A DNA stretch of 64,000 nt from Rutidosis leptorrhynchoides. Taxonomy: Eukaryota; Streptophyta; Magnoliopsida; Asterales; Asteraceae. Below the pieces are notes generated by a model. That model did not search any database. It saw only the letters and a list, made by a program, of their open reading frames with translations, and was not told the DNA's origin. The stretch spans positions 181,348,501 to 181,412,500 of the forward strand of contig NC_092333.1 in assembly GCF_046630445.1 (NCBI RefSeq), in the 5' to 3' direction. Of this stretch, positions 23,956-36,370 are shown in pieces. The position numbers were made by a program, and so were the translations under genes. Each line of letters begins with the position of its first letter. Positions within the stretch are counted from its first letter, which is position 1.

Positions 23956-26387
23956 AGAGGTCGTCATGGATAACAATAAGAATGTTTTTATGACGTATAT
24001 GAGGCAATAATGGAGTTTTATCATTATTGAGAGATATAGATAAAACGATTCGATAATGTGAAGCGCACGAGTGAAGCTATCACAAAAGAGTGAATTGAAT
24101 AAGTATATATTCGTTTCAACTAATGACGTAATTACTATTGACTTCCGGGATTTAAGGGACTTAAAGAAAATCTTACGTAATAAGATTTGGTTCTTCGACA
24201 ATCAGGATCTTCTTTGATTTAATGCAGCAATCTGTTTCGATTTCTTTGTCGGATATTCACTATAAATCCACCTCCTTCTCTTCCTTACTTCCATACCTCA
24301 CATCTCCTATCCTTTCTCCTTCGATTCATACCTCCAAGTATTCTCTAAAATGCTCCATCCCGTTCTGATTCTTGTTATACCTCTAACTTCCATATCTTTC
24401 ATTCTTCTCTTTCATCTGTCACCAGAAGAATCTATTTACTTCTACTATACTCTTGTGTTCATAGTTTTTCTAGTTCTCCCGTGTCTTTATATTGATGTAC
24501 ACGGTTTGTAATTTCGGGGTTGTTATCAGCCTTTGTATTCTTCATTATTTTTCAGAGCCTCATGCTTTCGTTTTCTCTTCCCGACTTCGAGTCAAGCGAG
24601 TAATGGTCCGGAATTCGTAGGTATGAAATTTGGAATGAACTTAGCTAATGCTCTTAGAAAGAAATGGTAATGGCACGAATTTTGATTTTTCAAATTACCA
24701 GAATATCCTGGAACTAGTTCATCAGTATTTCAAGAACTAGTTCGCAGTTCAGGGTGTTTTTCAGAAACTTCACATTTGGAGTATGAAATTCTTAGGGGTA
24801 GACGTTATCGGTATGACTGGAGAAGTTCTGCGAGATTTTCAAAATACTGATTGCGGTTTCTGCCAAAGAGATGACGAGTTGCTGGTACCTCGGCTGATGA
24901 TGTTGTGGAATATAAAAGGTTCTCCGGTAACGACGGCGAAAGGACAACGTGTATATATCGAGGTTATAATAAGGCTTATTCATATGAACCAATGAAGATG
25001 ATTTGCTGAAGTTATGACAAAAATTGGTTACGTTGAAAAGGAATTGTAAGGTTGATTTTGCTAATAATTGGCAAAGGATTCAACACGGGTACGTGTTAAA
25101 CTATGAATTTGGGTTCGAGAGTTTTTCAGGTGCATAAATCTTTTCTTCCGTAGATGAAGTGCGGTTGATACAACTCCTCGGTTGAGGTGTTTTCAAGAAT
25201 CATGAAAAGATTTGAACGCGAATTGTAACTGTCGAGGTACAAATGAGGTTTAAGATGAAATCAAGTGGCAAACTTGAAGAATCGTTTAGTTTCATATGTT
25301 ATAATCAATATTTTAATTCATTTTAGTTGTCCAAAGTTAGCAGTCCAATAGTTCAATTGTCCAATGGTCCAATAGTCTAATAATTCATATACAGTTTAAT
25401 ATATAATATTCGAATTAATTAATACGTATCGTGACCCGTGTACCGGTCTCAGTATTGATCACAACTCAAACCATATATATTTTTTGGAATCAACTTCAAC
25501 CCTGTATAGCCAACTCCCACATTCACATATAGAGTGTCTATGGTTGTTCCGAAATATATATATAGATGGGTCGATATGATAAGTCGAAACCTTGTATACG
25601 TGTCCCGTTATTTAAAATGCGTAAAAGTAAATAACAGAAATAAAATTGCGATAAATGTAATACGGAATTAAGAGTTAGCTGGGAACAGTTAGCTAGGAAC
25701 AGTTAGCGTGGAATCTTAATAAAATTCATCATAGTTAATTTGTTTGTTTCTAACACTTTTTATTTTATCCAATGTTTCCTTCATTATGCCACTTGTTGGA
25801 TTCTGATAGGTCAAAATCCAAATATGAAATTTGAATGGAGATGGTTGTTCTGTGGTGAACGGATACGTATATCGGTAGTTGTAAATAGGATAGTAAACGT
25901 CCGTTAAATCAGATTCGAAGAATATACAGTGTAACTTATTAATGTGAAATCTACATATTCCTCGGGTACTACCTACCCATTAAAATATTTTCATCATTAA
26001 CAGTTTGTACGAAAGAATTTTTAATTACAATCTTTATGAAAATACACTTGCATATATATTTTCTTCGAATGTAATTATGACTTTAATGAGTCAATAGGAT
26101 ATTAAACTCATTTGATTTACCGTTATTACTAGATTACATGATCTCTAAAACATTAGAGATTACATAATTGTCATGTCGAACGGAGATAAATGAGGTCGAA
26201 CGATATGTAAAGCGAAGATAATCGATGTAGAACGATATGTAGAACAAATATCATACTCGAAGTACAGATAGTGATATTGAGGCGTGTGATGTTGATATCC
26301 GATGTACATATTGTGATGTTGAGGTTTACGACGCGGTTGTGGTTGGGGTGATAAGGGTACTGTTGACGTTGATAATGGTGGTGCTGA
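23956..26387 (-). other. Non-coding internal region of element N
   Basis: Homologous to 1-2424 and, inverted, to A 7640-9960. Compared with 1-2424 it lacks about 640 bp at 24713, where the join carries a repeated GAACTAGTTC flanking a short stretch. The internal motif TTTTAATGGGTAGGTAGTACCC lies at about 25966-25987 on the minus strand. No supported gene. Confidence 0.75.
25964..25990 (-). other. Internal GGGTA/TACCC hairpin motif of element N
   Basis: Minus strand TTTTAATGGGTAGGTAGTACCCGAG, one base from the motif in A and E. It sits upstream (on the element strand) of the homologous non-coding block, as in A. Confidence 0.6.
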
Positions 26388-26711
26388 TTATGATGCTGGT
26401 GCTGCTGCTGGTGTTTGCAATCTTCGCACCATGTTTTCCAAAGCCGTCACGCGAGCGCGTAGTTCGTTAACTTCTGCTAGTATACCGAAATGATTGGCGG
26501 TTGGAGCGAGCGGATGAATAAGATTTGAGATATGGGATAGTATATAATCGTGACGAGATACTCTAGAGATGAAAGAGAAAATGGTTTCTCGAACAGGTTC
26601 ACCGTTAAGTGCTTCAGGTTCATCGCCAAGTGAGCAATTTGGTGGATAGAAAGGATCTTCGATGTGAAATGATTTTCGGATATCGGATGATATTCTAGCT
26701 ATATAGAATAT
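26388..26711 (-). pseudogene. Small coiled-coil ORF of element N, no start codon
   Basis: A 107-codon stretch between stops, lacking an early ATG, so it is easily missed. Order: basic head, PPNCSLGDEPEALNGEP, a hydrophobic helical segment (ETIFSFISRVSRHDYILS), LIHPLAPTANHFG, a heptad-like region VNELRARVTALENMVRRLQ and an Ala/Pro end before TAA at 26388. Element A keeps the middle part with clear residue identity but with frameshifts. The arrangement resembles the C-terminus of the ORF upstream of gag in element B (Pro/Ala-rich, then VEELTKELHILRARLTELE). It may be a remnant of a structural or RNA-binding protein. Function is not known to me. Confidence 0.5.
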
Positions 26712-26919
26712 CTATATATATAATACTAAAGATTTCGTAGACTACAAGGGAACCTACAGCATATGTCAGGCAAGTCTACAGATGCGCTAAGATATGATTT
26801 ATCAGATACGCTAAGATATGAAATTTTGTCTATACACTATCGATGCACTAAATGCAGTAAGACGTGTCTAGACTTATGAATGATAAGCAGGCAACTTCCT
26901 AAAGATGATAAGTAGATGA

Positions 26920-27057
26920 TTTACGACTTGATGAGATAAGCAAAACTTTTGACATGTAAACACGGTCAAAGTCCAGACTCATTAATGTATCCTAACAACT
27001 ACTAGTCAGACACACTAATGCAAGACCTGGTTCGCTAAGACCACCGCTCTGATACCA
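26920..27057 (-). other. Primer binding site and leader of element N
   Basis: Minus-strand TGGTATCAGAGC at 27057-27046, three bases from the 5' LTR. The next roughly 120 bases repeat the leader of A and E (GGTGGTCTTAG, GCATTAGTGTGTCTGA, GAGTCTGGACTTTGACCGTG). Confidence 0.85.
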
Positions 27058-27742
27058 TTCTGTCAAACCCCGTCCAAGTCCCGCTGGACGGAATTCATCA
27101 ACATTTGGTTCCATTGCGATGATCGATTCCAAGTAATATCCTTAATATGAGCAAATGCACAGCGGAAGACTTAATTCGTACCTGAGAATAACATGTTTTA
27201 AAACGTCAACATAAAGTTGGTGAGATATAGGTTTGATGCTAGCAGCGTTATAACTATGGACCACAAGATTTCATATTCATAAACATTTTAATAAAAATAT
27301 TCTAAGTTGTTGAGCACTTGGTAACCATACTTAACATTTAATCAACGTCGCATATTCCCTTTATTATGAAATCTCCCTACACCGTACCAAGTGTAGTCAC
27401 CGAAACGAAGTACTGTGCAACCGTTGAATACTCGTCGTCCAGTCCGGTTGGGGTTGTCAGGCCCGATAGATCTATCAACAGGATTCGCGTTTACAATACC
27501 TCATGTAAATAGTAGTTACCAAGTTACAGGGAAGTATGCCAGTGGTACAACTCAACGTAGAATATATATTTTTAATCACTTGTGTCCATAACGTAAATCA
27601 TAAAATGCATGTATTCTCATCCCGAAATATTTAGAGTTTAAAAGTGGGACTATATACTCACCATACTGTATTTTGTAGTAAAAATACATATAACATCATT
27701 GAACAAGTATAGGGTTGGCCTCGGATTCACGAACCTATGTTA

Positions 27743-27745
<3 letters not shown>

Positions 27746-27802
<57 letters not shown>

Positions 27803-27858
27803 CACATACACGTAGTCAAACAATTTCATATATCATAACTCTATATATTATATATTTA

Positions 27859-27934
<76 letters not shown>
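27746..27934. repeat. Two (AT)n blocks in the 5' LTR of N
   Basis: 27746-27797 and 27861-27934, separated by about 63 bp. Only one fused block exists in the 3' LTR (21621-21684). Confidence 0.9.
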
Positions 27935-27937
<3 letters not shown>

Positions 27938-28397
27938 AAAATGATTATTATTCGTATAGTTTTATATCTATATATTTTTAAAATACTTAATTGATTATAT
28001 ATATGAATATTTATTTAAAGATTGTTAATATAACTAATTCCTATGTAATGTTACTAAAAAATATATTTTTACATCATTAGTAATAAAAGTTGTGATAATA
28101 TTAATAATTATGATGATAATAATAATTAAAATAATAAATTTACTACAAATGATAAAATGATAATAAATTTTTTTTAAATAATAATAAATATTATAATAAT
28201 ACTAATGTAATTCTAATAGTAATGATTCTTTTAGTAATAGTGATAGTAATGATAATGTTAAAAATAAGAGTAAGATTAATAAAAATGAAAATACTTATAT
28301 AAAAATATTAATAATACAAGTTATATTATAATATGTTTTTAGTAAATTAGCAATAATAATAATAACAATAATAATTATAATCATAAAAATAGTATGG

Positions 28398-28432
<35 letters not shown>

Positions 28433-28487
28433 TGATAATAATTATAAATATAACATAATAAGAAGAAATCTACCTTCCAATAAGCTT

Positions 28488-28582
28488 TTATAAAAAGAAT
28501 GCCTCAAGTGAGACTCGAACTCACGACCTCTTGAAACCCGACAATACACCTTAACCATCTACTCTGATTACTAATTTCTGTT
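28488..28582 (-). other. tRNA-like module in the 5' LTR of N
   Basis: Same module as 22215-22305 with minor changes (GTGAGTTCGAGTCTC), followed on the minus strand by GGCATTCTTTTTATAAAAG. Confidence 0.55.
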
Positions 28583-29892
28583 TTATATCCGATTTATATG
28601 TTTATAACCCGTACCCGTCTGTTCCTCTTTTCATCTTCTTTCTCACAAAATCAATTGGCCATAAATCATAAACTAGTCATAAAAACAAATTAAGTGTTGC
28701 CTTTATAATCCTAACTGCAACTGAAATCGATTGTCTGAATTTGAATTAAATTAAAACAGGAGAAAAATAAAACAGACACTGTATCAGGTTGTAATGAACT
28801 CGTATGAACTTCAAATCGTGTTTTGAAATCTAGACGGTTTTAGCTAATAGTTGCAACATGAAATAAGTTGTAAACGATCCCTTGAAACTTTGTGTAACAC
28901 CCATTGAACCTACAACATTGATTTGAACTCTAATTTCTCCAAGAACACAAAGTGTTGACTTTTTGTAAATCGACTTTGACTCCAAAATTAAGACACGATA
29001 TTAAGAATTTGAAATTGAAAGTTTGCAAAAAGATTACATATCTAATTCCTAACAAAATCGCATTTAAGGATTTTTAAATTTGATTCATAATCGTGTTTTG
29101 GGCAAAAACATACATGTACAGGAGCAGATACCCAGTTACATGTATTATTCTGTTTTAATTTCGCAAATAAAAACTGAAAGAATAGATAATTGATAGTTAA
29201 TTATAATGGTGAAGGACGGTTGCTATTGTATGTCAACTTGGTTTCATTTATAACTGGAATTGGTAGCATCAAATGTGTTTTTGAGGTCGACTGCCCATTT
29301 ACGCATATAAATAAATGAATAAAGTGTGAATGAGATTGATAACTAATTTTGATGTTATTAGGGATTTTATTCGATATGTACCCTTAAAAGAAACAGAAAC
29401 AAAAAAAATCAGATATAGTAGGGATTTGAAATCGATTTTTGGATCCTATGATCTTTAAATAAATTTTTTTTTTAAAATACATGTATATATCCATAATTTT
29501 ATAATTTTATCTGTATATATGCTTAGGTATATAAATCTGTATTTATTTATGTTTATGTATTTATATATATCAGTAATTATATATCTTGTTTATATATTTA
29601 ATTATATAGCTGTATTTATTTGTATTAATATATATGTATATATATCTAACTATAATAATGTTAATAAATAATAATACTTATATTATTGGTGATAATAATA
29701 ATGTTATAAATTTTATCACATTATTTGTATCGAATTTCGTATCTAATAATATTAATAAAACTAATATTAATAATAATCATATAAATAGTAATGATATTAA
29801 TATCATAATAATATTAATAAGACTACTGATAAAAATAAAAATAAAAATAATTATTTTTAGTAATTAAGTTAGTTTAATAACTTATACATAAC

Positions 29893-29894
<2 letters not shown>

Positions 29895-29959
<65 letters not shown>
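29895..29959. repeat. (AT)n microsatellite in the 5' LTR of N
   Basis: Pure AT run of about 65 bp matching the longer interrupted tract at 23646-23739. Confidence 0.9.
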
Positions 29960-29961
<2 letters not shown>

Positions 29962-31824
29962 CATATTTACTATACACAGTTGTTCGTGAATCGTCGGGCC
30001 TAGTCAAAGGGTATTCGATTACTTAAATATAGATTTCAAACTTTCTAGACTCAACATTACAGATTTTGCTTATCGTGTCTGAAACATATAAAGATTAAGG
30101 GTTAAATTTGGTCGGAAATTTCCGGGTCATTACACCAGATTACAGATCAGTTCCAGAAAAAAGTAAGTAAGGTGTTCCGGTGGGTTCTTAGTGCTTGATG
30201 CTCATCACGGTTCTCATCCTTGATGCTTATAGCTTCAAGTGTACAACTCGTTGATGTGTTTGCATAATCTTAACCAAGTTTTGACCATCATAACACTAGT
30301 GTAAGTCTAAGATATGTAGCACAACTCAATTAAGGGTTGTAAGTAGTTTAATGAACCAAAGTTACATCAAGATCTTAGATCCGACACATACATGAGTTCT
30401 AATAGTAATATTAAGCTATAAACTTGAAAGTAAACTAAATAAACAAGATCTTAAGTTGTAAAACTTAGATCTTAGTTAGATCTTAAAGATCCTAGACTAG
30501 AAAGTCTAGATCTAGTGTTCTTAAGTTAGATCCTAAGTAATAGAACTTGGATCTTCACTTTAATGAAACCATAAGTTATGAAACTTAGATTTTCATCTTG
30601 TAAAATGTATGTAAGCTTATAAGCTCTTATTTACAACAAAATTAGAAGACCATAAGCTATAAAAACTTAGATTCAACATAAGTGTATGAAGTTATAACTA
30701 GAAAGTTATACTTCCATGTTCTTGAACTTATAAAGTTAACTTTAGTTTCAAGAAATATGAGATCAAGTTTAACTAGTAATACTTGATCAAATTAACAATA
30801 TTACAACTTTAAAGTACTTACAAAAGAAAGAAATAAACTAAAGTTACAAGTATTATGTTCATGTTTGTTTCATACTTAAGAAGATTCAAGTCAAGCTTGG
30901 ATCTTAAGAATTTAAGTCTACAAAACATGAACACAAGTATGATTAAGAAGTTTATGAACTTTAAATCTTATAACATTTAAGTGTAGAACCATAAGTTATA
31001 GAATTTAGATCCTTGTTCTTGGTTCTTCATCAAACAAAGATGAAAGTAACCAATATTATATGAAGATTCAAGTTAGAAAACTTGATCTTTAACAACAACA
31101 AACAACAAATAACAAAAACAAGTAATAATGATTATACTAGTGGCGGTTTTGTTAAAGGAAAAAGAAGAAGAAAACTAGAACATATTACTTACAAGAAAGG
31201 AGAGAAAAGTTGAGAGAAAAGTGTAAGTATGTGTGTGTAAAAAGTGAGGTTCAATACAAGTGTATATGTAACAAAAATTGAAAAAAATGGAACTCTCCTC
31301 CCTAGCTCCCAATACCGTCAGTTTTAAGGCCAAAGGGGAAGGGTCAAGACTCACTTTCAAGTGTTGAAGAATGGTGTAAGCTTAAAATGGTATTAAAGTT
31401 AAATTGCATGGGAGCTTGGTGCTAGCATGCTTGTGACAAGTCTCTTCATTCACTAATTAATCTTGTTTAAGTCTTAATAAGTTACTAGCATAAAAGTGGG
31501 CTCCTAATTAATCCATTAAGAGAATTAGGGTGGGCTTCCAAGTTCATTAATACAAGCCCAAGTCTAAGTAAGCAACAAATCAAATAAAAGCCCAAGTAAT
31601 TAACTACTTGCATTAGTTAATTAAAAATGATTAATAATAATTAATCATGAATGTAAATAATATCCAAAATATTATTCGTGAAAAGTAAGTGTGTCACAAA
31701 GACAAGTCGGTACATGTAAAGTCAATTACGATAACAAGTAAATGTACAAGAATACATTTAATAAAGCGCAAGTATTAATAACAAATGTTAATAATTATAC
31801 GTTGAAAAATCCAGGGTCGTTACA

Positions 31825-31862
31825 TTACCCACCTGTTAAAGAAAATTTCATCCCGAAATTTT
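31825..31862 (-). other. Polypurine-tract region and hairpin of element B
   Basis: Minus strand: AAAATTTC-GGGAT-GAAATTTT (31862-31842), then CTTTAACAGGTGGGTAA directly before the 3' LTR (31824). The stem register is shifted by one base relative to A and E but is still eight perfect pairs. It overlaps the gag-pol stop codon at 31861. Confidence 0.75.
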
Positions 31863-34800
31863 AAGTTGAGGTAGATGGAGAAGGTGGGAAAAGGTGAGGA
31901 TACTTCTGCATCATTTGATCCTCTCGCTCTCAGGTAAACTCAGGTCCTCGTTTTTCATTCCATCGGACTCGGACGATCGGAATCTTGTTGTGTTTCAAAG
32001 TTTTGACTTCACGGTCCATAATTTCGACAGGCTCTTCCACGAAGTGGAGTTTGTCATCAATCATAAGTTCCTCCAGTGGTATGACATGTTCCGGTTCTGC
32101 AAGACACTTCTTCAAATTCGATACGTGAAAGGTAGTATGAACTGAGCTCAATTGAGTCGGAAGATTCAAACGGTAAGCAACGGGTCCAACACGCTCCAAG
32201 ATTTCAAAAGGACCAATGTATCGTGGGTTGAGCTTCCCACGTTTTCCAAAATGAATTACACCTTTCCAAGGTGCGACTTTCAACATTACACGGTCACCCA
32301 CGTTGAATTCGAAGTCTTTACGCTTAAGGTCGGCATAACTCTATTGGCGATCACGGGCCGTCTTGAGTCTCACTTGAATTTGGACAATCTTCTCAGTTGT
32401 TTCATGGACTATCTCGGGTCCGGGGATTTTCATTTCGCCTACGTCGGCCCAACAAATAGGAGATCGGCATTTGCGGCCATACAATGCTTCAAAAGGTGCG
32501 GCATTAATACTCGAATGATAACTGTTGTTGTAAGAGAATTCGGCTAGCGGCAAATGCCTTTCCCAAGCCTTTCCAAAATCAATAACACAAGAACACAACA
32601 TGTCCTCCAAAGTTTGAATCGTGCGTTAGCTTTGCCCGTCGGTCTGTGGGTGATACGCAGTACTCATGTTGAGACTAGTCCCCAAGGCTTCTTGCAAAGA
32701 ACGCCAAAATCTGGAAGCAAAACGGGGATCGCGATCTGAGACGATCGATAAGGGCAGACCATGACGAGATACAACCTATTTTATGTATATTTGAGCGAGT
32801 CTCTCCATCGTATCAGTTTCCTTCATGGCTAAAAAGTGTGCAGATTTGGTAAGACTGTCAACGATAACCCAGATGGTATCGTATCCGCCCACCGTCTTTG
32901 GTAACTTCGTAATGAAATCTATTGTTATCCTTTCCCACTTCCATTGCGGGATTTCCGGTTGTTGAAGTAACCCAGAAGGCCTTTGATGTTCAACCTTGAC
33001 TTTCGAGTAAGTCAAACACTTCCCAACATAAGTTGCAACGTCCTTCTTAAGATTAGGCCACCAATACTATTCTTTGAGATCGTGGTTCATTTTACCGGCT
33101 CCTGGATGAATCGAATATCTTGACTTATGGGCTTCATCTAATATAAGGCTCCGTAAATCTCCATAACGAGGTACCTAAATTCTTCCGGCATAGCATCGGA
33201 GTCCAGTTTCCTTAACTTCAAATCGAGAAACGAGAATGTACAAGTGTTCGTGAGAGATATTATCCTCTTTGAGAGCCTCATCTTGGGATACTCGGATCTG
33301 GTCATTGAGGTTCGAATGAATGGTGATGTTCAGTGCCCGAACACGAAGAGGTGCCATCCTCTCCTTTTGGCTCAAAGCGTCAGCTACAACATTTGCCTTG
33401 CCAGGGTGATAACGAAGTTCACAATCATAGTCGTTCAGCGTCTCGATCCATCGACGCTGTCTCATATTTAGTTGCTTCTGATCAAAGAAGTGTTGGAGGC
33501 TTTTGTGGTCGGTGAAGATAGTGCTCTTTGTTCCATAAAGGTAGTGCCTCCACAGCTTTAATGCAAAGACAACGGCTCCAAGTTCGAGATCGTGCATTGT
33601 ATAATTTCGCTCGTGAATCTTCAGTTGACGAGAGGCATAAGCGATAACCTTTGTTCGTTGCATCAGTACACAACCAAAACCACTTTTCGAAGCATCGCAA
33701 TAAACGACGAAATCGTCACTGCCTTCAGGAAGTGATAAGATAGGTTCGGTGGTTAACTTCTTTTTCAAGGTTTGAAATGCTGATTCCTGTTCGGGTTCCC
33801 AAATGAACTTCTTCCCTTTGTGAGTCAGTGCGGTCAAAGGACGCGCAATCAGAGAGAAACCTTCAATAAATCTTCGGTAGTAACCGGCGAGGCCTAAAAA
33901 TTAGCGGATATGAGTCGGAGTAGTGGAGGTCTCCCACTTGCTGATAGCTTCAATCTTTGCGAGATCAACTTTGATACCCTGGTCGCTCACAACATAACCC
34001 ATAAATTGGACTTCCTTCAACTAAAATTCACACTTGGATAATTTGGCATAAAGTTGCTCTTGTCTTAAGAGTTCCAACACTAGACGGAGATGTTGTTCAT
34101 GTTCTTCTTCGCTTTTGGAGTAGATGAGAATATCATCTATGAAGACGATAACGAACTTATCCAGGTATGGCTTGCAGACACGATTCATGAGATCCATAAA
34201 TACGGCAGGTGCGTTGGTTAAACCGAATGGCATTACGAGAAACTCATAATGACCATAACGAGTCCTGAATGCAGTCTTCATCACATCGCTCTCTTTCACC
34301 CTCAACTGGTGATAACCAGATCGCAAATCGATCTTAGAGTAAACACTCGATCCTTGTAGTTGATCAAAAAGATCGTCAATTCGAGGAAGAGGATACCGAT
34401 TCTTGATCGTCAATTTGTTGAGTTCACGGTAGTCGATACACATGCGGAATGATCCGTCCTTCTTTTTCACAAATAAGACAGGTGTACCCCAAGGAGAAAA
34501 ACTTGGTTGGATAAATCCACGGTCTAGCAGTTCTTGTAATTGGCTCTGCAACTCTTGCATTTCGGAAGGTTCGAGTCGATAAGGTGCGCGAGCTACAGGT
34601 GCAGCTCCTGGCACTAAATCGATCTGAAACTCTACTGCTCTCGGTGGTGGTAATCCAGGCAATTCTTCTGGAAAGACATCGGAAAATTCTTTCACAATTC
34701 GAACATCATCCACTCTCTTTACTTCGGTTTCTAATGTTTTCACATGTGCTAGAACAGCAAGACGTCCTTTCTTCATGATCTTTTGCGCTTTCATGCAACT

Positions 34801-35777
34801 AATGAGATTCAGTTTCGAGCTACATCTCTCTCCATAAATAATCAGTGGCTCACCGTCTCCGTGTGGTATACGAAGAGCTTTATCTCAACAGATAATGTCA
34901 GCCCTTATCTTGGTCAACCAGTCCATACCAACAATAACATCAAAGCTTTCCAACTTAATGGGTATCAAGTCAATCTCGAAGTCCACACCAGCTATGTTGA
35001 TAATAGCTCCTCGGCTAATTTGGTCAACTTTCTCAAGTTTTTCATTGGCTACCTCTACAAGCATACTCTCCTTTAAAGGAACTAACGACCAATTTATCTT
35101 AGAGCAAAAGTGTCTACATACGTAACTCCTATTGGCACCAGTATCAAATAGAACAAAAGCTAATAGATTGTTGATAGTGAATATACCCGTGACCAAGTCG
35201 GGGTTCTCACAGGCATCCCTTGCGTTTACGTTGAAAGCTCTGTCACGCGGTGGTCCGCCGTCCTTTCGCTTGTTGGGACACTCATTTCTGAAGTGGCCCG
35301 TCTGTCCGCATTCATAGCACTTTCTCGATCCAGTAGGGTTTGTCTTCACATTCAGGGTGGTGATCTTACAGTCTTTGCCAATATGCCCAGTCCTTTTACA
35401 TTTTTCGCAGACCACGTTGTAGTACCCGATGTGATGCTTGTAGCATCTCTTGCACTACGGCAGACTACCCTTGTAGTTAGAGTTTGAGCTAGGGTTCGGG
35501 TTGGGGTTGTTTCCCTTGAAACCTTCATGTCTCTTTACCGGGTTTTGATCATAGACCCTTCCCTTGTTGTTGTCCCACTTACGCTTCTCACTACTACCCG
35601 ATTCAGATTTAGCCTTTTTTGGTTCTTGGCTGGTGATTTGGTTCATCAGGGTATGCGCCATGCGCATAGCTTTCGGGACATCAGCTAGTTTTGAAGAGGT
35701 GACATTTCCTTGGATGGACTTGGGGATTCCCCACAAATACCGTTCCATGCGCTTAAATTCCGGGGTAACCATCGTGG
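31861..35777 (-). pseudogene. Element B gag (C-terminal part) and pol, ten in-frame stops
   Basis: One continuous frame from the E insertion point to TAA at 31861. Order: end of gag with zinc knuckle CEKCKRTGHIGKDC and a second CYECGQTGHFRNEC; protease (FDTGANRSYV); RT with FIDD box; RNase H ([10 protein letters not shown]); integrase with H2C2 remnant and DD35E region; GPY/F-like segment; chromodomain near the end ([13 protein letters not shown]). In-frame stops lie at 35455, 34885, 34021, 33901, 33175, 33067, 32776, 32626, 32341 and 31930 (low coordinate of each codon). I find no frameshift: all are spaced by multiples of three. The stop at 32626 takes the place of the catalytic Glu of integrase (QSER in E). 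Clearly unable to make a full polyprotein. Confidence 0.9.
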
Positions 35778-35779
35778 GA

Positions 35780-36370
35780 TGTAACGACCCAGATTTTTAA
35801 GATCATTTTATACTTATGAGATTAATATTTACATAAAATAAACCTTACCAACATGATAAGAAATCCAAACTGTTGAGACTTATGTTTTTGAAAAGAGTTT
35901 CACACAACGTTTGACCGTCCAATTTGACCGATGATATCACGAACTATATAACACACGATAATTATACGATTATGTATATGTACATATCTATACATATTTA
36001 ACATGATTTAAGGATGGTTTAACATTTCATTGTGAACTAACAACAATGAGTTATAAGTATACTTTTAGACCACTAACTTAAGTTATCAAAACGATAACTA
36101 TATGTAACATTCTTTGACATATATACTTACAATATATAATGTGTTGGTGATCTATGTCACCAATATGATTTAAGTGTAATGGGATTAATTTGTAACCAAA
36201 ATAATCTTGATAAATATCGAACAAGTTTGGGGAAGTGTGGAGTGCACACTTGTTTGAACTTATCTTGATTATGACGGGGGTTCGGGGGCAGCGCCCCCGA
36301 TAAGCGGGGTCCAAGGGGTGGCAACCCCTGGCGGGGTCCAAGGGGCAGAGCCCCTGGCTGGGGTCGAGCT
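35780..36370 (+). repeat. Array E: truncated first LTR
   Basis: TGTAACGACCC start, then collinear with the first about 590 bases of 37753-40330. The last part is the GC-rich hairpin repeat with a variant unit (GGGGCAGAGCCCC) not present in the other copies. It is joined at GGAATTC (36371) to integrase sequence equivalent to 44374. Confidence 0.9.
36273..36365 (+). repeat. GC-rich hairpin minisatellite in the E LTR
   Basis: GGGGG-CAGCG-CCCCC hairpin followed by tandem units of about 27 bp built as GGGGTCCAAGGGG plus CCCCTGG. Also at 38247-38331 and 46249-46333. Several G4-G5 runs in about 80 bases make hairpins and G-quadruplexes possible. The internal deletion of the first E unit starts just beyond this tract. 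Confidence 0.75.

Larger units (their letters stand above)
20936..30134 (-). mobile_element. Element N: complete non-autonomous LTR retrotransposon
   Basis: 5' LTR 27061-30134, internal 23916-27060, 3' LTR 20936-23915, all on the minus strand. It is flanked by the perfect 5-bp duplication CCAGA (20931-20935 and 30135-30139), and the undisturbed site is visible in the 5' LTR of B near 51552. The internal region (3.1 kb) has primer site, leader, a small coiled-coil frame, the internal hairpin motif and the purine-tract hairpin, but no gag or pol. It is homologous to the internal region of A although its LTR has diverged strongly from that of A. Confidence 0.92.
27061..30134 (-). repeat. Element N, 5' LTR
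   Basis: Collinear with 20936-23915. Ends adjoin the primer site on the left and the CCAGA duplication on the right. Contains two (AT)n blocks, the tRNA-like module and TA tracts. No genes. Confidence 0.9.
19637..31824 (-). repeat. Element B 3' LTR, interrupted by element N
   Basis: Matches 50319-53247. Sequence runs from TGTGATGCCCC to 20935, resumes after N at 30135, and ends GGTCGTTACA at 31824. The two copies of the LTR differ at scattered positions, and this copy has an extra 30-40 bp near 20105-20140. No gene is seen in either part. Confidence 0.85.

Noticed and set aside
30140..31824. Host gene in the AT-rich region with a 61-codon frame at 31175-31360
   Set aside because: The whole stretch repeats at 51554-53247 and is the LTR of element B.
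34584..35487. Plus-strand frames across gag-pol of B, and minus-strand frames at 41797-42707, 36078-36455 and 44694-44918
   Set aside because: Antisense shadows of retrotransposon coding regions or LTR sequence with no recognisable domain.
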